Source: a virus. Taken from it: 46,411 bases of DNA. Of this stretch, positions 13,451 to 21,400 are shown in pieces. Every line of letters starts with the position of its first letter. The first letter of the stretch is position 1. The stretch spans positions 1 to 46,411 of the IMG/VR virus record IMGVR_UViG_3300042326_001103. One strand, given 5' to 3'. Under the pieces are notes generated by a model, which was not told the origin of the DNA, searched no databases, and was given only the letters and a program-made list of their open reading frames with translations. Both the position numbers and the translations under genes were made by a program.

Positions 13451-14228
13451 CTTTGAGGATCCAGGTAGGCGACTGGATGATCTGAGTGGAATCGCCGTTG
13501 TATCCCGGCCATGAATCCGTGTCTTCGCAGACCATCCACTGCCTGAGCCACGACTGCCAGGTGCGTGACCCGACTTCACAGGACTCGGTGTCCAGCTGGT
13601 ACACAGCGACCGCAAACGGCGCTTGGTCTTCGACGCAGACCCACTGCCAGGCGCGGGTCTCACCGGTAATGTCGCGGTATAAGTCCCGGTAGTACGCGGC
13701 CTGAACGTCGTAACGCAGCTGGCCAATCTGCCGCCGGAACCCGGCCTTGCTAGCATCGCGGCATTTCTTCAGGTCCACGATCACCGGGGTCGTGTTGGGC
13801 AACCAGTCGATCAGGCCCTTGCGCTCGCAGGACTCGAACTCGCCAAACATTCCGACCTGGGCCTTCCCTGGCTCGGCAAACAGCCGGCCGGCTACCGGGT
13901 GTTCGCGAACTGCCTCGACCATGCGCTCGACGGTTTCGATCTCCTCCTGCTTGAACACGGTCACGCCGCGCTCCTTGGTATCATCGCGCCATGCACGCGC
14001 TTCCTTGGTGCGGAAGTCCTCGTAGGGGGACGTAGTGTAGAGGTACGGCGTGCCGAGAACCTTGTGGTCCAGCAGGGAGCCGATGTTCATGGCCTCGGTA
14101 GGCTCGCGTTCTTCCTCGAAGCCGACCTCAGCGTGAGCCGGCGAGCGGCTGAATGCCTTGAGCGCAGAGACGTTGATTGCGGGGTGACTGCGGTACTGAT
14201 GTACGTCGATGGGATGGATGAGTTTCAT
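13434..14228 (-). CDS. RecE-like PD-(D/E)XK exonuclease
   Basis: A 264-residue protein from ATG 14228 (ATGA overlap with the upstream small gene). It has the layout of the RecE/Cas4-like exonuclease group (DUF3799 type): the start HAVNVSALKAFS-like segment (INVSALKAFSRSPAHA), GSLLDHKVLG, then catalytic aspartate D141 in KGLIDWL, D152 and K154 in VIVDLKK, and a Q176...Y179 helix (DVQAAYYRDL). It should degrade one DNA strand to expose 3' ends for the RecT-like protein upstream. No RecB-type helicase is attached. Together they form a two-component recombination system. Confidence 0.85.
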   Translation of the reverse strand: MKLIHPIDVHQYRSHPAINVSALKAFSRSPAHAEVGFEEEREPTEAMNIGSLLDHKVLGTPYLYTTSPYEDFRTKEARAWRDDTKERGVTVFKQEEIETVERMVEAVREHPVAGRLFAEPGKAQVGMFGEFESCERKGLIDWLPNTTPVIVDLKKCRDASKAGFRRQIGQLRYDVQAAYYRDLYRDITGETRAWQWVCVEDQAPFAVAVYQLDTESCEVGSRTWQSWLRQWMVCEDTDSWPGYNGDSTQIIQSPTWILKDETLP

Positions 14229-14428
14229 GGGTGGACTGAGTCGGTATTCTGCGGTTCTCCAAGCTGGGTTGACTCGCATTGCTGCTGACCTTGGTTCTCC
14301 GAAGGACATATCACTTGGTAACCCAGCCCCGTATTCCTTGTGGGCGTCGCAGTCGTAGCCGTCAGGGCTGTTTCACCCAAAGCAACACTCGCGCCGTCGT
14401 TCAACGATCCGTTTAAGCCGCTGTTCAC
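14225..14428 (-). CDS. Small protein between recT and exonuclease (67 aa)
   Basis: ATG 14428 overlaps the RecT stop and its own stop overlaps the exonuclease ATG (ATGA at both ends), so it is surely translated as part of the operon. The protein is Thr/Asn/Gln/Gly-rich and probably disordered (GSLNDGASVALGETALTATT, NQGQQQCES). No domain is recognised. It may simply space or couple the two recombinase genes. Confidence 0.65.
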   Translation of the reverse strand: MNSGLNGSLNDGASVALGETALTATTATPTRNTGLGYQVICPSENQGQQQCESTQLGEPQNTDSVHP

Positions 14429-15420
14429 TTCCCACCCCCCTTCGCTGCCTGACGAGCGATGCCCCGGCGGTTGCGGATCACCCAGTTGGCGAGTTCCTCG
14501 GGCAGGTCAGCGGCGGTCGGGTACGCCTCGGGGTTCGGCCACCAGCTGAGTTCGGTGGCCATGGCGACCAGCTGCTCGTAGGTGAGGCCGATAGACAGCA
14601 GCGTGCCCTCGACGGTTTCGACGTTCGATGCCGGCGGTGCCACAGGTGCGGGAACGGGCGCAGGCGCAGGCTCAGGTGCTGGCACCGGCTCAGGCGCGGT
14701 CGGGGTAGGCTCCGGTTCTGGTTCGACCCGTACCGGCGCCGGCTCCTGCACCACGACCGCCTCAGGCTCCTTCTTAACCTTGCGCGGCTTCGGCTCGGGC
14801 GGCGTCGGGGTCACGTCCATGACGACCGGCTTCACAACCTGCTGGGCCTCGGGCGTGTCGTGGATCTCCTCGGCGGTGTGCATACCAAGCGCGATCTCGG
14901 GCGCATAGGCGCGGGTCCAGAACGCAGCGGCGCGGTACTGGAGCATCTGTTCGGGCATGGTCTTCCACTTGGAACCGTTCTTGGAATACCAGCCCTCGGC
15001 CTTGGCCATGGCGATCGTCACCAGTGCGCCGACCAGTTCGAGGTTGCCCTCGCGCTCGACGGCGTAGGCGCGGCAGCCCCAGTCGTCGGCGCCTTCCTTG
15101 CCGACCCAGCGGAACCGCATCGGGGAGAACCGGCCGCAGCTGTTGACGGTGGCGATCAGGAACGCGGCACTCCAGGTGGGCTTGCCGTGGATGGGAACCA
15201 TCGACTGCATCACGGCCATGACTGAGGCGCCGATGCGCTGGCTCAGTTCAAGCGCGATGATGCAGTTACCGAGGTTGGCCTCGCCCCGATAGGAATCGGG
15301 AACGAGCGTGCTGGACGCAAGGGCCTTGGCCATGCGTTGGACGGACACGAACGCGTTCTCCGAAGAGAAGGCGCTCAGGGGTTGCGATTGCTGTGTGGCT
15401 ACTTGCAGTTGGTTGCTCAT
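14425..15420 (-). CDS. recT: RecT-family single-strand annealing protein
   Basis: A 331-residue protein. Residues about 25-190 match the RecT core: QRMAKALASSTLVP, NLGNCIIALELSQRIGAS, MVPIHGKPTWSAAFLIATV, CGRFSPMRFRW, TIAMAKAEGWYSKNGSKWK, QMLQYRAAAFWTRAYAPEI and GMHTAEEI. It should coat single strands and anneal homologous DNA, working with the RecE-like exonuclease downstream. A Pro/Ala/Glu-rich linker (about 200-265) leads to a helical C-terminal domain (LTYEQLVAMATELSWW). The gene starts the minus-strand block directly after a promoter-like sequence with no ribosome-binding site, so a leaderless message is possible. Confidence 0.9.
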   Translation of the reverse strand: MSNQLQVATQQSQPLSAFSSENAFVSVQRMAKALASSTLVPDSYRGEANLGNCIIALELSQRIGASVMAVMQSMVPIHGKPTWSAAFLIATVNSCGRFSPMRFRWVGKEGADDWGCRAYAVEREGNLELVGALVTIAMAKAEGWYSKNGSKWKTMPEQMLQYRAAAFWTRAYAPEIALGMHTAEEIHDTPEAQQVVKPVVMDVTPTPPEPKPRKVKKEPEAVVVQEPAPVRVEPEPEPTPTAPEPVPAPEPAPAPVPAPVAPPASNVETVEGTLLSIGLTYEQLVAMATELSWWPNPEAYPTAADLPEELANWVIRNRRGIARQAAKGGGK

Positions 15421-15458
15421 GCGTCAGTCACCGTATGGCAACTGACGCACAACGTCAA
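15421..15458 (-). promoter_or_regulatory. recT promoter candidate and inverted repeat
   Basis: On the minus strand TTGACG (15458-15453), a 17-base spacer, TACGGT (15435-15430), then 9 bases (GACTGACGC) to the recT ATG. Embedded in it is an inverted repeat, GCGTCAGT-N12-ACTGACGC (plus 15421-15448), that brackets the -10 and touches the ATG. The arms are also the TGACGC box seen at 3367-3403. A repressor binding the arms would cover the -10. Confidence 0.5.
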
Positions 15459-15461
15459 GCA

Positions 15462-18400
15462 CTACCGGCGAATCTTTTGCTGAATTTTTTCTCGGGCGTC
15501 TGCGCGCATCCGATCAGCGGCTTTGTCGATAACCTCAGCGGCATCATCGGGCTTCATCTTGAGCAAGCGGTCCCCGTTGCGTTCGATCCAAGTGCGGTAT
15601 CGTTGGCCGACATCCTTCTGGTAGGTGTAGGCTTCGTCGCGGTTCATTCGCCGGCGCTCGCCGCTCTCCTTCACGGTCACCGTGATGTTCGGCGTCGGCA
15701 TGAAGACGCCCTTGCTGGCAAGCTGGCCCAGTGTGTTCCAGGCCTTGTCCTCCTTGCGGAACTTCAACCAGCGGCTGTAGGGGTAACGCTCGACCTGCAC
15801 AGGCTCGCCCAGGACGTTCAGGATGGGTCCGGGCCCGATGCTCTGTCTGGCGAACGGCACCTGCTGAAGGAAGTATTCCATGCCGAGGTTGCCGGGCTCA
15901 GCGCGGTAGATCGACGAATCAATCCAGGCGTCGGCCTCCTTCATAATGTTCGGGATCACGGAGCCGGCCAGGCGCGCCAAGTATTTCGGCGTGGCCTTCT
16001 CAATGGTCTGGCTCACGTCGTACTTGTAGGCGTTGGCGAATCCTAGGAACTCGGTCAGGGCCGCGATGGCAGAAGAGTCCTTTACGATCAGCGCACCGGA
16101 GACAAACCCGTCCATGAGCTTTTCGGGAAAGCTCTGCTTGTTGTACTTCTCGGGGCTGTAAAGTTGCTGGTCGCGCAACTCGCCGATGGCGCCAAGAACT
16201 CCGCCGAATCCCAGCTGCCGATAGGAAATGTAGGTGTCGCCAACGCGGATCGAGTACGGCTGCCGACCTTCTGCCAGCAGCTGGTTGCGCTTCTCCGGGC
16301 TCAGGCTCTTGAATGACCCGGTGATATCAATGGCACGCTTCTTCTCATCATCATCATCGCCGAGGAACAAAGCAGCTGCGAATCCAGTCAGCGCAGTGCC
16401 GAGTGCCAGCTTTGAAAGCAGCAGATCACGGCGAGCCTCGCTGTACTTCAGGCCGAGTGCGGTGTCCTGGCGGCCGGGCGCCGATTGATACCAGCGCCAC
16501 AGGGCCACTGGAGCGAAGTAGTTCAGTAGTTCGTTCGCGTAGTTCGATGCAAACCGCACGAAGCTGGTGCCGCTCAGGAACTTTAACCCCGGCAGCTGAC
16601 GTTCAGCGGCATTCACGCCCTGATAGATCGCACCGGCCAGCCCCTGGGGCGTCTCGGTGAACGTGGACATCTGCCGAATATCGCGTGCTGTCAGTAGCAC
16701 TTCGACGGGCAGCGCCTCTTCGATGATCTCCCGGGTCCGGCGATTGACCAGTTCGGGCCGTGTGCCTTCGGCGATGGCGCGAGCGCGAGCATTGGCGACC
16801 GTTGTAGCCGATGGAAGCATATAAGCCTCCAGCAGTTTCGGATCCGTCTTGGCCAGCGTGTATGCCTTGGAAGCCGCATCCGACATCAACGCCGTCATGT
16901 GATCCAGCGCCTGCATCAAGCGGCTGACGTACTTCAGCTGAGAGATACCGCGCAGGAATAGGTTGCGAGACTCCTGCAATCCTTCGAGGGAATTTCCAGG
17001 GACATCCGGATTGAAGCTCACGCTGCGGTAAAGCTCACCCTTCCAGAGGATCGGCCAGAAGTCTTTGATCGCCTCGGAGAGACCTTTGCCAGCCGCCTTC
17101 AGAACCTTTCCGCCTTGAGTGCCAGCCATGCCGGCAAACATGGCAGTGTTCAGGGCGCCGTTCGCGATGTTCAGCGCGTTGTCCACCTGGGTTCTCGTTC
17201 CAGACAGTACGGCCGCGTACCAGTAATCCCGGAGAATGTCCTTCCAGTTGATGCCACCCTCCTTCTGCATCAGGCGGAACATTTGCTGGACGATCTCGTC
17301 GCGATTGATGCCAGCAGCGGATTGAGCTTTCTGAGCCAACGCGGTGAGCTTGCGTGCGGTCGTGCCGTCAATCGCGGCCACACCAAACTGGGGAGCGACA
17401 GCGTTGCGGAACGCCTGATCCCACAGCAACCGAGTCTCGGCGCCATCCTTCATCATGGCGATGTTGGAGTAGCGGAGGATGCGCGGGATCGACCGGAAGA
17501 TTTTCTCGCGGTCGTCCTTCTTCACCGTCGGCAACGGCACCTGCTTGCGGAACTCGTTGCGGAAGATCCGTTCCTGTTCTCGACCCCATGCCTCGGAAAA
17601 CAGCTTCACGATCTCCGAGATGCCCCGAGGCGGCAGATTGCGGAGGCCGGGTTGCGAGAGGATCTCTTCCAGCAGTCGATACTGCATGGAGCCTTGGCGT
17701 TGGTCGCTGGCGGTCAGGATGTCCGCCCAGTTGATATCCTCGCGGCGCAACACGTCTTTGGTGATGCGACGGAACTCGCGGCCGAACGCGTTGTTAGCGT
17801 TCTGCATCTGGATGCGAAGTTCTTCGATGGCCTGGCGGCCGGATGCCTGAAGCCACTGACGCACCTGGTCAGAGGTAAATTGCGGGAACGGCAACTGCGC
17901 CTGGCGCTCACGAACCAGATCGCGGAATGCTAGCAGCGGATGCAGATACCAGATGCTGTCGATGGCGGCGGCACGGGCGGCGAATGCCTGACCCAGCTGG
18001 GTGCCGGAACTCTTCCAGGTCGATTGAACCCGGCGAAGCAGGTCTTCAGCCCGGGCCAGTTCGATGGGGTTGTTGGCGCGAGCGATCTGGGTGAAGACCC
18101 GCTCCATGATCTGCTTGAAGACGAACTCACGGGCATCGGCGCCCATGTCGGTGGTCGCGGCCCATCGGAACGCCGCCTCCATGTCGGTGCCGAACGAATC
18201 GATCACGCGCTTGGATTCGGTCTGCCAGTTCTCGACCGTCTCAGGATTGATCTGGCCGGTGAAGTAGCCACGGGAGTCAACGCGCTCCTGGCCGGCGGCG
18301 GGTTGCGGAGGGGTAGCCGGAACGCTGCCCGGAACGTTCACGCCCTGGATGAACTCTGAGAAGCCAGCACGGGTGTCTTCGAGGTCAGCGACCTTGATCC

Positions 18401-21400
18401 GGCTGAAAATCTCTTCGATGCCGGCCTGAGTGGCCTTGGCCCAATCGCGGGTCTCGCGGTACACCCGCTGGGCAATCAGCGCGGCGCTCTGGAGGACGGC
18501 AGGCGGGATCTCGCGCAGCAGGCGCTTCAGCGAATCGCTGGCGCTCGGGCCGCCCGTGAACCCGGCCTTGGGCGTGATGGATTCGATCAGTTGACCGATC
18601 GCGTCTCGGACCTCGGCCGTGGCTTCTTTGAGCGTCTGAGGCTTGCCGGTGGGTTCGGGGCCAAGCTCGCGACCCTGGGCTTCAGCGGCAGCAACGGTGC
18701 CAGCAGCTTGTTGAGCGGGCGTGCCCTGAGAAACGGTCGGAAGCGGGGCGGCTTCCAGCGGCTTGGCGCGAGCTCGCTCATCGCCCTCAAGAGCCCATGC
18801 TGGCAGGTCGTAGTTATCCAGCCGGACCGGCATGATCAACGCCTTGACGCCATTGGCCGTCAAAACGCCAGGGCTCAGACGCAAGTCCTCACCTCTTTCG
18901 GCCGTCACTCTGAGATCAAACTCGGCGACTCCAACTCGCCGCATCGCCTGCACCAAGTCGGTCAACAACTTGATGTTGTACGAAGTTAACACCTTGGCTC
19001 CCGGACGAACATTGTGCGAGTAGCTGGACTTGCCAGGTGTCTCCGCAAAAAGACCAATCGTTCCGTCCCTGTTGAGAACGATGGATGCGTTTGCCCGATT
19101 GACCGCATCCTTTGATTCGGGATCGAACGCGGCCTGATACGCCTGATTCAGGACAGTGAAAAGCCGCTCCGTGTTGATCTTCGAGGAAACCGGAGTGGTC
19201 TGGCTTGGAATGATGTTGTCGATGTTCGGATACGCATCCTTGAACTCGACCTGCTTGCCGTTGCTATCAACCGTGATCGGCTTCGTTTTGGTTCCACCAG
19301 CATCGGCCTGAACCTCAAGCAGCGCCTTGCTGTTGCTTGCGACAACCCGCTTCCCATCGGAGAGGATTGCGGTCAGCGGAGATCCGGGTCGCGCAGCTGG
19401 GTCTGCGGTAAGATCGCCGGTCGCCTTGAGCGCATTCTTGGTGTTGAGCGTGCCCAACTTCAGCGCCTGCCTGGCTTCCGTGCGAGGCTTGGTCTCTCCA
19501 CCAACAGGTCCCACCGGAAACTTCTTGGCGATGTCTTTGAACCGCATCAGAGCGGCCTTGTAGTTCAACAAGGTGAACTCGCCGTCGCCAGGAACGGTGA
19601 TGACAATCTTGTCTGCACCAGCGGCATCTTCAGGCGCCGCCGCAATCGCCTCATCCAACTGCTCCAGCAGATACTGCTTCTGGGCACGCGGCGCCAAAGG
19701 CTCAGTCCCCTGCTTTTGTTTCGGAGACTGCTGAACCTCTTCGGCTTGTTTTCCAGCAGGCTCGGTTTGAGGAGCTTTGCTGATGGGTTTGGCGGGAGCG
19801 GGGGCCGGAGCCGGAGCCGGAGCGGGCCTCTCCGCTGCGGCAATCGGCTGTGGTGCCAGCACGATAACGGCGGGTTTCTTCTGAGTTCCGCCGGTGCTGA
19901 TGCGAGCCAATTCCTTAAGCTGGGCACGCACGGTCTTGCCATGTGCCCGAATCTTTTCGGGCGACATACCGGAGACCTCTACCGCCCAATCCATGAATTG
20001 CTGATCTGCCTCTGACGGTTTCTCCTGAGCAAGGATGTAAGCGGCTCGATCGAAGTCACTGCCTAACGTCGGCAGAAACACATTGCTGCCAAAGTTGTAC
20101 CGGGGAGTTGACCTCGCGAGTTCCTTTGGGAGCTTGGCGGAGTGGATTTGATCCGCAGGTGAAACGCCCTGAGCGGCGGGTGCAGGTCTCGGTGCTTCTC
20201 CGGCCGTCGCCTCTTGCTTGTCGCGCAGAATGAAACCTCGATCGAACGCAATGCCTGTTACTTGCGATTTCTCCTGCAAAACAAACTGATCATTCTCCCT
20301 GAATCCTCCAAAACGCGTGCGAAGAACCAAAGATTGTGCAGGGGTCAGTTTCTCAATCTGGTACAGACCTTTTCCAACAGCCGCAGCCTTGGCTTTGATG
20401 GCCTGAAACACCTTATTGATCTGACTGGGAGTGGGTTCTTTTCCAGCGGTCTTGCGGACGCCTGGCGCCAAGTATCCTTGAGGAAGTGCCTGCGGATACT
20501 GTTTCCTCAAGAACTCAATGCGCGCCTCGGGAAGGCGATCGAGGATTTTTGCGATGATCTGCCTACCATCTTCGGCCGCACGTTGAAGTGCCTGCCAATA
20601 TTCTTCTCGACCGTTTTCCGGGGTGTAATACTGGCGAACCTCGGTTTCGCTGATGTTGTTGGCAGTTGCGATTTCCTCGACTCGATCGAGGTAATACTGC
20701 TGCTCGGTCATTTGTTCGACCGGCTTCGTTGCAGGCGCCGGCGCCGGTTTCTGAACCATCTTCTGCAACCGGTTGACCGCCTCCTGGTAGGACGCACGGA
20801 GTTCGCGGCCCGTGATGTTTTCGAGGTCGGCAACGATCATCGCAGCGGCTTTGACCGGGTCATTGCCCGCCGCCTGCAACGCGTCTCGGACCACGTTGTC
20901 GGGATCCAGTTTGGCCTGAATGACCGGGGACGGAGTGATGGCAGCTGGAGCCGGAGTCTGTCCAGGCGCAGTCCAACCCGCCTGCTCATCGAACGACCAG
21001 CCAGCACGTTCCAGTTCGGAGACGCGGTTGGCCAGCGTCTCGAACCGATCGAGTTCGTCTGGAGTCAGCAGGTCGGAAGCAGGCGCACCACCGAGAGCAT
21101 CGATGGTCGCGTTGTACTCCTGCGTTTCCTCAACTGTCAGCGGCTGGACTTGCGCTTCGGCTTGGGTCCCTTGGCCTTCGGCAGGCCGCCCTCCTCGATC
21201 CACTTCTTGCAATCCCACTTGGGATCCTTCGCGGCGAAGCACGCCTTCATCTGAGCCTTGTTCTTGAACGGCATTTTCTGGGGTGGTTGTGGTTTCGGCT
21301 GCCAGCATCGCTTTGATCGCGAGGCGTTGCCGGTAAGATTCGAGAGTCTGAGCCTGATCCTCCGACAGCATCCCGCTGTCCTCGACAGCAATCAGCTGGT

